A DNA stretch of 64,000 nt. Origin: Acidobacteriota bacterium (GTDB lineage: Bacteria; Acidobacteriota; Thermoanaerobaculia; Multivoradales; Multivoraceae). This document shows, piece after piece, positions 51,867 through 60,374 of this stretch; position 1 is the first letter of the stretch, and each line of letters starts with the position of its first letter. Position numbers and translations under genes: made by a program. The notes below the pieces were generated by a model. The model made no database searches. It was not told the origin of the DNA and saw only the letters and a list, made by a program, of their open reading frames with translations. The stretch spans positions 173,469-237,468 of the forward strand of contig JAJCXN010000005.1 in NCBI GenBank assembly GCA_029263415.1, written 5' to 3'.

Positions 51867-52460
51867 ATGGAAACCGAGACCGTCTTCCGCGTGTCGTTCG
51901 CTGGGTTGCTGCTAGTCAGCCTCACCATCTCAGGGTTCTATCGACGAAGAGCTCGCGAGACCAACATGATCGCGCGATCTGATGAATCGAAGAAGATGCA
52001 ACTGACCCGTCTTCTTGTCACCCTTCCGGTGCTGCTCGCACTCATCGCGACCATCGTGCGCCCTTCGCTGATGACTTGGTCGCTGCTGCCCATGCCACTT
52101 GGTCTTCGCTACGCCGGGCTGGTGGTAGGGCTCGCTCTCCCGGTGTTTCTGATCTGGACCTTTCGCACGATTGGCAGCAACGTCTCTGAGACCGTGCTCA
52201 CCAAAACCAATCATGAACTCATCTCTAGCGGACCGTATCGTTGGATCCGCCATCCGATCTACTCCAGCGGGCTGGTGCTGATCGTCACTCTTGGAGTGAT
52301 CTCGAGTTCTTGGCTGTTCTTGGTGTTCGCTCTCGGTGCAACGATCTTCGTCATCTCAGTGATCGTCCCTCGTGAAGAGGCCAACTTGGTGCAGCAGTTT
52401 GGCGACCAGTACGAGCAGCTCAAGACGAAGACAGGCGCTCTCTTCCCACGTCTCAAGTAG
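51867..52460 (+). CDS. isoprenylcysteine carboxyl methyltransferase (ICMT)-like membrane protein
   Basis: 197 residues with about five membrane helices. The C-terminal motifs of the ICMT/phospholipid methyltransferase fold are present: GPYRWIRHPIYSSGLVLIV (about 127-145) and PREEANLVQQFGDQYEQLK (about 168-186). Bacterial members methylate membrane lipids or small molecules; substrate unknown. ATG 51867 is the only early start in frame. Confidence 0.85.
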   Translation: METETVFRVSFAGLLLVSLTISGFYRRRARETNMIARSDESKKMQLTRLLVTLPVLLALIATIVRPSLMTWSLLPMPLGLRYAGLVVGLALPVFLIWTFRTIGSNVSETVLTKTNHELISSGPYRWIRHPIYSSGLVLIVTLGVISSSWLFLVFALGATIFVISVIVPREEANLVQQFGDQYEQLKTKTGALFPRLK

Positions 52461-52582
52461 TGCTGCACTAGGCAGTGCCCGAAAAATGTTGGAACCGTCC
52501 GCCGCGCACACGTGTCTACTCCCAAACACAATTCCTCGTTTCCAGCGAACCGCAACGCTCTAGCGTTCAGGAAATAGCCGAG

Positions 52583-54091
52583 ATGAACACCAAAGCCCAT
52601 CAGCGCGCAACAGCGACGTTGCAACCACTCACGGTTGCAACGACATGGCTGCTGTTGGCACTGTGGGCACTGCAAGCGCCAGTTCGAGCTCAGACACCGC
52701 AGCTCCATTTTCCGGAATTGGCGTCGGGAGCAAGTGTTGGATCCGGCCTGACCACTCCCTGCCTTGATGCAGCACCCGGCACCATTCACTGCGGCCGATT
52801 CCGCGTCCTCGAGAACCGAGACCAACCGCGTGGCGCCACCATCGACCTGGCCTTCGTGGTCGCTCGGGCGACATCCGAAGCCGCGACCGCAACCGACGCC
52901 GTCACCTTCCTTCTTGGGGGCCCTGGCTCCTCGACCACGGCGCCCGCTCGCGGTCTAATCGGTGCCTTCGCCGGCCTACGAGAACAGCGTGATTTGCTGT
53001 TCCTCGATCATCGCGGGGTTGGTGCATCTGGCGCTTTGAGTTGTGAAGATGAATACCCGCGTGGTGTCGAGTCGAGGGTCGCTGAACTTTTCCCCATCGA
53101 CCACGCTCAGGCCTGTGCCAAGCGACTGTCAGAGCGCACTCAGCTCGACCAATACACCTCAGCCGCCAGCATGGACGACCTGGACGAGCTGAGAACTTGG
53201 CTCGGGTACTCGCAACTCAACATCTACTCCGGTTCGTACGGCACCCGTGAAGTCCAGGTGCTGCTGCGGCGTCATCCTGCATCGGTGAGGACAGCCGTGC
53301 TGCTGGTAGTCAGTCCGATCTTCCACAAGTCCTATCTCTCGCACGCCCGCGGCCTGCAAGATGCGCTCGATGCCTTGGTCGCCGAATGCAGAACCAACGC
53401 GCAGTGCAATAGCGACTATCCCGGTCTCGACCAAGAGCTGTCGCGGATACTCGCCCAAGCGAAGACTGATCCCGCAACCGTAAAGGCTGGGAGAACCCCG
53501 GTTGCCTTTGGCGCCGGCGCACTGGGGTACGCCCTGAGAGGCTTGCTCTACCGCCAGGGCCACGACGTTCCCTACTTCATTCACCAGGCTGCGCAGAGCA
53601 ACTGGCAACCATTGGCCGACTACTACCTTCAGCGGCAGTCCTGGGTCTCAGATCCAGGCGGCGAAACCGGCTATCACTTCTCCGTGATCTGCGCCGAGAG
53701 CATTCGCTTCATCACCGACCTAGAAGTCGCCGAGCAGACCAAAGACACGTTCCTTGGTTCGTTCCTCATCAACGCCTATCGATCTGTCTGTCGATCGTGG
53801 CCCCATGCTGCGCTTGCAGCGTCGTTCCTGGACCCGGTCAAGAGCAACATCCCGGTCCTCGTGCTGTCAGGCGAACGCGATCCGGTCACCCCAGTGTCGA
53901 AGGGGACCGCGGTGGCCGCGCTCCTGCCCAACAGCAAGCATGTCGTGGTACCAAACGGCGGACACGGCGTGTTCGGCCCCTGCTACCAAGAAATGATCAA
54001 CACCTTGGTTAACACCGGTTCGGTGGCCAAGATCGACGATTCCTGCGTCACCGAAGCAGGCCCAACCAAGTTCAGGCGCCCCGCAGGCTAA
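52583..54091 (+). CDS. secreted alpha/beta-hydrolase, TAP/proline iminopeptidase-like
   Basis: 502 residues. Signal peptide (TTWLLLALWALQAPVRAQ), then an alpha/beta-hydrolase: oxyanion loop LLGGPGSSTT, RDLLFLDHRGVGASG, nucleophile Ser in YSGSYGTREVQV, acid Asp in SGERDPVTPVSKG and His in VPNGGHGVFGPC, with the C-terminal TAP-like part. This pattern belongs to secreted tripeptidyl/prolyl aminopeptidases. The ATG at 52583 was chosen because the upstream frame lacks a signal sequence. Likely releases amino acids or dipeptides from peptides. Confidence 0.88.
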   Translation: MNTKAHQRATATLQPLTVATTWLLLALWALQAPVRAQTPQLHFPELASGASVGSGLTTPCLDAAPGTIHCGRFRVLENRDQPRGATIDLAFVVARATSEAATATDAVTFLLGGPGSSTTAPARGLIGAFAGLREQRDLLFLDHRGVGASGALSCEDEYPRGVESRVAELFPIDHAQACAKRLSERTQLDQYTSAASMDDLDELRTWLGYSQLNIYSGSYGTREVQVLLRRHPASVRTAVLLVVSPIFHKSYLSHARGLQDALDALVAECRTNAQCNSDYPGLDQELSRILAQAKTDPATVKAGRTPVAFGAGALGYALRGLLYRQGHDVPYFIHQAAQSNWQPLADYYLQRQSWVSDPGGETGYHFSVICAESIRFITDLEVAEQTKDTFLGSFLINAYRSVCRSWPHAALAASFLDPVKSNIPVLVLSGERDPVTPVSKGTAVAALLPNSKHVVVPNGGHGVFGPCYQEMINTLVNTGSVAKIDDSCVTEAGPTKFRRPAG

Positions 54092-54158
54092 GGCGCTACT
54101 CGTCTGAAGTCTGGCCTAGCGACCCGGGACAAAGACATACCTGCTCCTGGGTAGCTGC

Positions 54159-54731
54159 TCAATCAGTTAGGCGGCGCGTGGTTTCAACCAATTGCGAAAC
54201 GACGGCTTGAAGCTGACCGGCCTTCGCCTCATCACTCAGGTCGCCATCATCGTTGAACGCCTGATGGGCGCCACCCAAGGCGAATTGAGTCGGAACCACG
54301 TGAACGCCGATGCCGCTCAGGATTGCTCGCACATGAACAAGGCCACGCAATCCACCGAGACCGCCGGGCGAAGCTGACACGAGGCCTGCCACTTTGCCTC
54401 GGTAAGCGACTAAACCGGGCACATCACCGTCAGGCCGAGAGGTCCAATCGATGGTGTTCTTGAGCAGCGGAGTGATCGACCCGTTGTACTCAGGGCAAGC
54501 AACTAGGAACCCATCATGGGACGCCAGCAGCTCGCGAAAGCGACCAGCCCCCTCGGGAACGCCGGACTCATCCTCTAGGTCGCCGTCATAGAGGGGCATG
54601 GTGTAGTCACGCAAGCTGACCAGCGTGACGTCCGCACCCTCCTGTTCCCCCACACGGCTTGCGGCCCTCGCAAGTTGCGCATTGAGCGATGACTCCCGGC
54701 AACTTCCTGAAAACACGACTAGTTTCGTCAT
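54159..54731 (-). CDS. NAD(P)H-dependent FMN reductase
   Basis: 190-residue flavodoxin-fold protein. FMN-phosphate loop GSCRESSLNAQLA near residue 9 and CPEYNGSITPLLKNTIDW near 78-95 are those of the ArsH/SsuE/chromate reductase-like family. Reduces FMN or quinone-type acceptors with NAD(P)H. No partner monooxygenase gene is adjacent. Convergent with the peptidase gene. Confidence 0.9.
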   Translation of the reverse strand: MTKLVVFSGSCRESSLNAQLARAASRVGEQEGADVTLVSLRDYTMPLYDGDLEDESGVPEGAGRFRELLASHDGFLVACPEYNGSITPLLKNTIDWTSRPDGDVPGLVAYRGKVAGLVSASPGGLGGLRGLVHVRAILSGIGVHVVPTQFALGGAHQAFNDDGDLSDEAKAGQLQAVVSQLVETTRRLTD

Positions 54732-55231
54732 TCTGAGAACTCCATTTTTGAAGCGTTGAGCTGTGATGAGACTGCCAGCCTTTGCTGGACAGCCCTGAGC
54801 CTGGAAGATACCGGAACTGATCGACCTTGGGTTGGCACGTTCACCAACATCGCACTCTGCCTTAGGTGCCAGTCAATGGAGCGACAAAGGCAACGAACTC
54901 GTCTCACTTGGGTCCCGGTCAAGCCAGTTCCGCTAATACGCCAGGTTCGGCGACGGCGCCCGGGTCACCTGGATCGATAGCCAGACATGGGGGCAATGAC
55001 TCGATCCACGGCGCTCGGTTGCTCGAATCGGAAGCGGGGGACAGTTCCACGGATTCTCCTCGCTGAGAAGGCTCCGCCGGGCCGCCCTAGTTCTAGGGAC
55101 GAGCACGGATCGCGCCGCCCCCACGAGGGGCCAACCAGCGTTAGCGGCGTGCACCGGTCGTTCTGCCCCTTTGTATCGGCACTGCTGCTTAGCTTCGTTC
55201 CCGTTCTTTCTACAGATCAGAGAAATCAGAG
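54732..55231. other. intergenic region, no gene seen
   Basis: 500 bases between the FMN reductase and the repeat protein. Both strands have only short frames with no signal sequence, conserved motif or ribosome site. No RNA gene recognised. Confidence 0.4.
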
Positions 55232-56548
55232 CTAGGGCACGCCCGCACTCCAGGCTGAGGTGTCACCTGACTCGAAGCCGTCGGCAAAAAGAGGTGTCGC
55301 GAGTCGTTGGCCAAAGATCTCGAAGTCATCGTCACCAAGTGTGCCCGCGTCATCGTCGCCTTCCCAGACAACGAGGAACTGGTTTCTGGCGGAACTGAAG
55401 GCGACCGCCGGATGGGAGGCGTCAAAAGAGATATCTCCGGTACCTCCCATGTCACTGATGCGAAAGTCGTTGTTTCCTTGTGCGATGCCGTTCTCATTGA
55501 GTCGTTGGCCGAAGATCTCATGTTCGTTGTTCACCAGTCCGCCGGCGTTGTCATCGGAAGACCAGACGACGAAATACTCGTTCTCCACACTGTTGAAGGC
55601 GACGGCCGGATCGGAGGCGCCGAAGAGATTGTCTCCGGTGCCTCCCGCGTCACTGATGCGAAAGTCATTGTCTCCTTGTGCGGTGCCGTTCTCGTCGAGT
55701 CGTTGGCCGAAGATTTCATCTTCGAGGTTAACCAATCCGTCAACGTTGTCGTCGCCGTGCCAGACGACGAGATACTCGTTCTCCACACCGTTGAAGGCGA
55801 CGGCCGGACGGAAGGCGTCAAAGGCGCTATCTCCGTTGTCTGCCATGTCGCTGATGCGAAAGTCGTTGTCCCCTTGTGCGGTGCCAATCTCGTTGAGTCG
55901 TTGGCCGAAGATCTCAAATTCGTTGTCCACCAATCCGCCGACGTTGTCATCGCCGTTCCAGACCACGAGATACTCGTTCTCCACACTGTTGAAAGCAACT
56001 GCCGGAGCGAAGGCGACAAACATGTTGCTTCCGGTGCCTCCCATGTCACTGATACGAAAACTGTCACCGAGATGAGCGAGGTTGCTGCCAAGGATCTGGC
56101 CGAAGATCTCAAATTCGCCTTGAACCAATCCGGCGCCATCGTCTTCGTCCCACACCACCAGAAATTCGTTTTTCGCACTGTTGTAGACAGCAGCCGGGGA
56201 CCTTGCTCGTCGACTAGGAGAGGAAGAAGTGCTGACTTGAGAAAAGCCACCGCTAATAGCACCAGTGCTGGCGTCGATCAGCTTCGCCAAGATCACGCGC
56301 CGGTCGAAAAGGCCGGGGCCGGCGAAAACGGTGGAGGCAGACCAGACGACGAGATATTCGTCGTCGGTCGGGTTGTATGCGATTGCGGCCTGTGTGGCGT
56401 CCGGTACGCCAGCAAGAGTGCCGGTAAAGCTGATTCGGAAGTCGTTGTCTCCAACTTCGATCTGCGCTTGCGCTGGGGCGAAGTAGGTTTGACTGGAAAA
56501 GAGGAGAACGGCAACGAACAGGTTCTTCTTGCGCAAATGAAATTTCAC
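55232..56548 (-). CDS. secreted repeat protein (66-residue propeller-like repeats)
   Basis: 438 residues from GTG 56548, with a signal sequence to about residue 28. Six repeats follow, of which four (161-225, 226-291, 292-357, 358-416) are almost alike: GDNDFRISD, then PAVAFNSVENEYLVVW and DNEFEIFGQRL. Each unit is about 66 residues, with W in VVW as in many beta-propellers; six blades would fit. The end PLFADGFESGDTSAWSAGVP is a tail known from secreted proteins of Acidobacteriota and some other bacteria. No family name recognised. Confidence 0.7.
   Translation of the reverse strand: MKFHLRKKNLFVAVLLFSSQTYFAPAQAQIEVGDNDFRISFTGTLAGVPDATQAAIAYNPTDDEYLVVWSASTVFAGPGLFDRRVILAKLIDASTGAISGGFSQVSTSSSPSRRARSPAAVYNSAKNEFLVVWDEDDGAGLVQGEFEIFGQILGSNLAHLGDSFRISDMGGTGSNMFVAFAPAVAFNSVENEYLVVWNGDDNVGGLVDNEFEIFGQRLNEIGTAQGDNDFRISDMADNGDSAFDAFRPAVAFNGVENEYLVVWHGDDNVDGLVNLEDEIFGQRLDENGTAQGDNDFRISDAGGTGDNLFGASDPAVAFNSVENEYFVVWSSDDNAGGLVNNEHEIFGQRLNENGIAQGNNDFRISDMGGTGDISFDASHPAVAFSSARNQFLVVWEGDDDAGTLGDDDFEIFGQRLATPLFADGFESGDTSAWSAGVP
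55301..56068 (-). repeat. four near-identical about 198-bp coding repeats
   Basis: Tandem units encode the four almost identical blades of the repeat protein; the DNA as well as the protein is conserved, which suggests recent duplication or gene conversion. Sequence likeness also creates a long open frame on the opposite strand. Confidence 0.9.
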
Positions 56549-56905
56549 TTTCCGAGAGTTCGAGTCAGCAACATTCTCTTGCAGGTCTTGCAGGTCTTGC
56601 AGGCAGCCTTGGCCTCCGCCGCGTCTTCCGAGATGAAATCTTTGCCCAGTAATCGAGTGTTGCCTACCCCCAAAACTGTGCCTAGCGCCGCACGAGTACA
56701 GCTTCCTTACCGCGGGGGCTCCCAACTGACCGTTCCACTATTTGCGCGAGTTCGACCGAAGACAGCGTCTTTGGTAGCTACCGCGAAGTTGTCCGCCGAC
56801 TCTGCCGGAACCGGGCTGATGACAAACAGAACTCTTTTGAACGGTTCCTCGGCGGCAGTGGGGATTTGATTCCGGCCAGCGGTTGAGGTTGCTAGTCTTG
56901 ATCTA
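56549..56905. other. divergent intergenic region with short repeats
   Basis: About 357 bases between the repeat protein and a divergent lipoprotein gene; it should hold both promoters. TTGCAGGTC occurs in near-perfect triplicate around 56578-56604. No gene seen. Confidence 0.5.
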
Positions 56906-57376
56906 ATGAACACCTATCCAACAAGCCGAGTCCGCCAACGATTGCTGTGCGTGAGCTGGCCTTTGAGTTTCGGAAAGAGAATGGCCGCGCTGGCAATGGC
57001 AATCTCCATGTTCGGCTGCGCAACGCCTGGACTCCAGGAATTCAGGGCAGAGGACGGTTTGATCGTCCAAGTGATACAGGAGAACCGCTCACCGGTACCC
57101 GGTGCAACGGTCTTCCTGTACTGGCAGGCGGACTCAGCCGACGTTCTCGAATGCTCCCATATGGACAGCGCCGCGGACGTGCAGATTACAAACCCGCGTG
57201 GTCGTGCGAAGTTCAGGCCCGAGGAGCCAGGAACCTTCTGCATTCAGGTTGTGCTTGATGGCTTTGTCGGAGTGAGGATCGGCCCCTTCGAGGTTGACTC
57301 CTTCGAAACGTACAAACACAACGTGGTTTCTCCGATCGTGGTGACACTCCCAAGCGCTATTGTTCTTGGCCCTTAG
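56906..57376 (+). CDS. lipoprotein with carboxypeptidase-regulatory-like domain
   Basis: 156 residues. Signal with lipobox-like ISMFGCAT (Cys about 38). The body VQVIQENRSPVPGATVFLYW, with NPRGRAKFRPEEPGTFCIQV, follows the pattern of carboxypeptidase regulatory-like (Ig-like) domains. Function unknown. ATG 56906 directly precedes the signal sequence. Confidence 0.65.
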   Translation: MNTYPTSRVRQRLLCVSWPLSFGKRMAALAMAISMFGCATPGLQEFRAEDGLIVQVIQENRSPVPGATVFLYWQADSADVLECSHMDSAADVQITNPRGRAKFRPEEPGTFCIQVVLDGFVGVRIGPFEVDSFETYKHNVVSPIVVTLPSAIVLGP

Positions 57377-57530
57377 GCCCGGTTCAGGCTGTATTGAGTG
57401 GCGGCCCAACTGCGGCATCAAGGTGCATGGGCGATTCGGGCGCCGAGTCCGATGGTGATTGCAACTGCAGGCGGCTGAAAAGGGCCTGGTGAGGATCATG
57501 GGAATCAGCCGAACTACTTGCTCACTCCAA

Positions 57531-57548
57531 GCGCCCTTACAAGGGCGC
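57531..57548. other. perfect hairpin upstream of the symporter
   Basis: GCGCCCTT-AC-AAGGGCGC forms an 8-bp stem (tight loop, so 7 bp more likely) 69 bases before the symporter ATG. No T-run follows. It may be a leader structure or chance. Confidence 0.35.
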
Positions 57549-57616
57549 GTCGCGAGGTGAATCAAGACAGGTTTGCTAGCCTCCTGCAAAACCCCCCTCT
57601 CTCCTTAGGAGTTCTC

Positions 57617-59101
57617 ATGGGCATCTATCTTTGGGCGATCGCGCTCTATCTCGGGTTCTTGGTGTTTGTCAGCGTGCGCAAGGGGCGCGACGTCAAGACT
57701 CAAGACGACTTCATGGTGGCTGGTCGTGGTGTCACCGCGATGTTCCTGATCGGCACCTTGGTGTGCACTTGGATCGGTTCGGGCAGCTTGTTCGGGGGAG
57801 CGGGCAGGGCGTTTCGCAATGGCTACTCAGCGCTGTGGATGAGCGCGGGAGCATGGCTCGGTCTTGCGATCGTCTACTGGCTTGCGCCTCGGGTTCGCAA
57901 GATCGCACAGTACACGGTGCCTGACATTCTGGAGACGAGGTACAACGCCACCGCCCGCGTTCTCGGCACAATCGCGATCATCATCGCCTATCTCACCATC
58001 GCTGGGTATCAGTTCATCGGCGGTGGGCGCCTGCTCGCAATCCTCACTGAAGGCAAGGTGTCTCCCGAAACCGGGCAACTGGTGGTAGCAGGGCTGGTCA
58101 TCCTCTACACGGTCGTAGCCGGAATGGCTTCGATCGTTGCTCTAGACCTATTCAACGGGATTCTGATCACCCTGGGTGTGCTGGTCGCCGCACCGTTTGC
58201 TTTGAAGTCTGCGGGTGGATGGGAAGGCCTGACCACGACACTGCCAGATACCCACTTCACTCTCTTCGGAAGCGTCGGAGCGGCTTCAGCGATCGGATTA
58301 TTCCTGCCGACCTTCCTCCTGCTCTTAGGTGAGAGCAGCATCTACCAGAAATTCATGTCCGCTAAAGACGGCGCAACTGCTCGCAAGGCCGTGATCGGCA
58401 TGGTCATCGGCGTGTTGATCGTCGAGACGGTGCTTGACTCGGTGGCGATCTTTGGTGCCGGCATCTACTGGAACGACGCGGCCTACCAAGCAGCTGGTGG
58501 CGGCATCGACAAGGCAGCCAGTGAAACGGTCATCCTGGCTCTCGGCGCCAGCCCGTTTCTACCGCCAGCGGTCGGCATTCTGTTGTTGATCGGCGCCGCC
58601 GCGATCATCTTCTCCACCGCCAACACGTTCTTGATGGTGCCCTCGACCAACCTGACACGCGACATTTTCCAACGTTTCATCAAACCGGACGCTTCGGCCA
58701 AGACCGTCATCGCATTTCAGCGCGTCATGATTGTGATCCTGGCTGGCGTCGCCCTCCTTGTGACCACCCAGTTCGAGGACATTCTGTCGATGGCGCTGTA
58801 TGCCTACACCATGATCGGCGCCGCCGTCACGCCCGCGCTGCTCGCAGCGTTCTTGTGGAAACGCGCCACACCCATGGGCGGCATGTGCTCGGTAGCCATG
58901 GGTATCTTGTCCACCATCGTCTTCGCCTTCTGGGTGAACGGTGGCGGCGAAATCGACCTCGGTTTCATCTCGGTAAACCAAGACAACGCCTACGACTACA
59001 TCATCTATCCCGCCTTCATTCTGTCGGTGCTAACGCTAGTGATCGTCAGTCTGTTGACACCGAAGCCGGACGAGGAGAAGTGGCGGCCGTTCGCCGCCTG
59101 A
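57617..59101 (+). CDS. sodium:solute symporter (SSS family)
   Basis: 494 residues with about 13 membrane helices. Family pattern: VKTQDDFMVAGRGVTAMFLI near residue 30, GTLVCTWIGSGSLFGGAGRA, YTVPDILETRYN, and sodium-site helix WEGLTTTLPD / LPTFLLLLGESSIYQKF. ATG 57617 has AGGAG five bases upstream. Closest named relatives import organic solutes with Na+; substrate unknown. A separate gene from the following operon. Confidence 0.92.
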   Translation: MGIYLWAIALYLGFLVFVSVRKGRDVKTQDDFMVAGRGVTAMFLIGTLVCTWIGSGSLFGGAGRAFRNGYSALWMSAGAWLGLAIVYWLAPRVRKIAQYTVPDILETRYNATARVLGTIAIIIAYLTIAGYQFIGGGRLLAILTEGKVSPETGQLVVAGLVILYTVVAGMASIVALDLFNGILITLGVLVAAPFALKSAGGWEGLTTTLPDTHFTLFGSVGAASAIGLFLPTFLLLLGESSIYQKFMSAKDGATARKAVIGMVIGVLIVETVLDSVAIFGAGIYWNDAAYQAAGGGIDKAASETVILALGASPFLPPAVGILLLIGAAAIIFSTANTFLMVPSTNLTRDIFQRFIKPDASAKTVIAFQRVMIVILAGVALLVTTQFEDILSMALYAYTMIGAAVTPALLAAFLWKRATPMGGMCSVAMGILSTIVFAFWVNGGGEIDLGFISVNQDNAYDYIIYPAFILSVLTLVIVSLLTPKPDEEKWRPFAA

Positions 59102-59666
59102 TGGTGGCCGGGCGCGGCCGTGAAACACCTCTACGGTCGGTGATGGCATTGTTGTTGGTTCCGTTAATAGGGACTCGACCATCGGCTGTGCCATCGACCA
59201 CCATCCTGAAGTCGCTCCAGCCGTAACCTGAAACTTGGGATACGCCTGCGACAAGACGGCGCCAGCGTTGCAGGCGAGAGGAATTCGTTGAGCGACGCTG
59301 TGCGATCCGAGAGGTCTGTCTACCTCCAAACCAACGAACGGCGTATGGAACACGCAGCTGACGTACTCCTCCTGCCCGTTCGAAGGTGAAGTGTTCGATC
59401 AAATCAGCGAGATCCAAGCGCACCAACCGACGGCACTGCAGTTGCCCTGATGGACGGCAGCGAGCAAAACCTCGCATTGCGCTCCGGTGGTTCGTTCAGA
59501 ACTGAGATATTGCTAGCCATCAACTTCGAGCAGGAGGACTGCTAGGGAGCGCCGCTCGTAGTAGCTAACTCAAGCATCCAAGAGAGCGTCTGATGCATAC
59601 TTGGCGGTCCCCTCCCAGAAACCCGCGATCCGAGCCCCGGGTCCGTTCCCACCATGGAGCCGCCCA
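59102..59666. other. intergenic region with possible decayed minus-strand gene
   Basis: 565 bases. On the minus strand several short frame segments read like pieces of a protein (LADLIEHFTFERAGG, then in another frame EVDRPLGSHSVAQRIPLACN, then SGYGWSDFRMVVDGTADGRV), as if a gene were broken by two frameshifts. The pieces could also be chance; no family was recognised. Confidence 0.3.
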
Positions 59667-60374
59667 ATGGATTCCAAGAGCCCGCGCAACGCATCCCGCG
59701 ACGAGGCGGCAGAAGCTGAACCCCGAGTCCCCGTGGCGCGCCGAACCTTCCTTGTCAACTCGGCGCTGCTCGCTGGAGCCGGACTGCTCAGCCGCCCAGC
59801 GGCAGGCCAGGCCCAACCTTCAAAAGCGCCCACTCTCGCCAGCCATCCGAACCTGCACCTCGTCGCAGCACACGTGTTGCCAACTGAATCCTTAGGTGCC
59901 AATGAAACGCGAAAGGCAATCGACCGCTTCATCGCGTGGGCGGACGCCTTCCAGCCGGTCGCTGAACTCGACCATCCCTATCTCTCAACGGATGAGATCT
60001 CCTACGGACCTGCTGACCCCAGACCGCTGTGGACGGCGCAGCTCGAAGCACTCGACCTCGAGGCCGACCAGCGCTTCGATGCGAACTTCACCACGCTCAA
60101 AGCCGAGCATCAAGCCGACATCGTGCGTCGCACGATCGATCGCACCACCCGCAACATGAGCAGGCTCCCGAGACCGGAGTACGCACCCCACATCGCAATA
60201 GCCATCATGGCCTGGTACTTCCGCTCATCCGACGCCAACGATCTGTGCTACTCCGCACGTATTGGACGGCACGAGTGTCGCGGCATGGCCGGAGTTGACC
60301 GCAAACCAAGAACACTTGATCGGCGGTCCGACCGCGACCCAGCTAAAAGCGACCAAGTAGAGGACGCCCGATGA
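59667..60374 (+). CDS. Tat-exported gluconate 2-dehydrogenase subunit 3-like protein
   Basis: 235 residues from ATG 59667 (GGAG seven bases upstream). Tat signal VARRTFLVNSALLAGAGLLS. The body has the small-subunit pattern VAAHVLPTESLGANETRKAI and ends in DANDLCYSARIGRHECRGM, as in companion subunits of membrane flavoprotein dehydrogenases. The stop overlaps the GMC start by four bases. It is expected to bind the GMC subunit and carry it out through Tat. Confidence 0.82.
   Translation: MDSKSPRNASRDEAAEAEPRVPVARRTFLVNSALLAGAGLLSRPAAGQAQPSKAPTLASHPNLHLVAAHVLPTESLGANETRKAIDRFIAWADAFQPVAELDHPYLSTDEISYGPADPRPLWTAQLEALDLEADQRFDANFTTLKAEHQADIVRRTIDRTTRNMSRLPRPEYAPHIAIAIMAWYFRSSDANDLCYSARIGRHECRGMAGVDRKPRTLDRRSDRDPAKSDQVEDAR

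Noticed and set aside
55307..56869. 520-residue plus-strand open frame opposite the repeat protein
   Set aside because: It is the antisense of the four coding repeats; the minus strand has the signal sequence, VVW motifs and the DGFESGDTSAWS tail, while this frame has no signal or family likeness.
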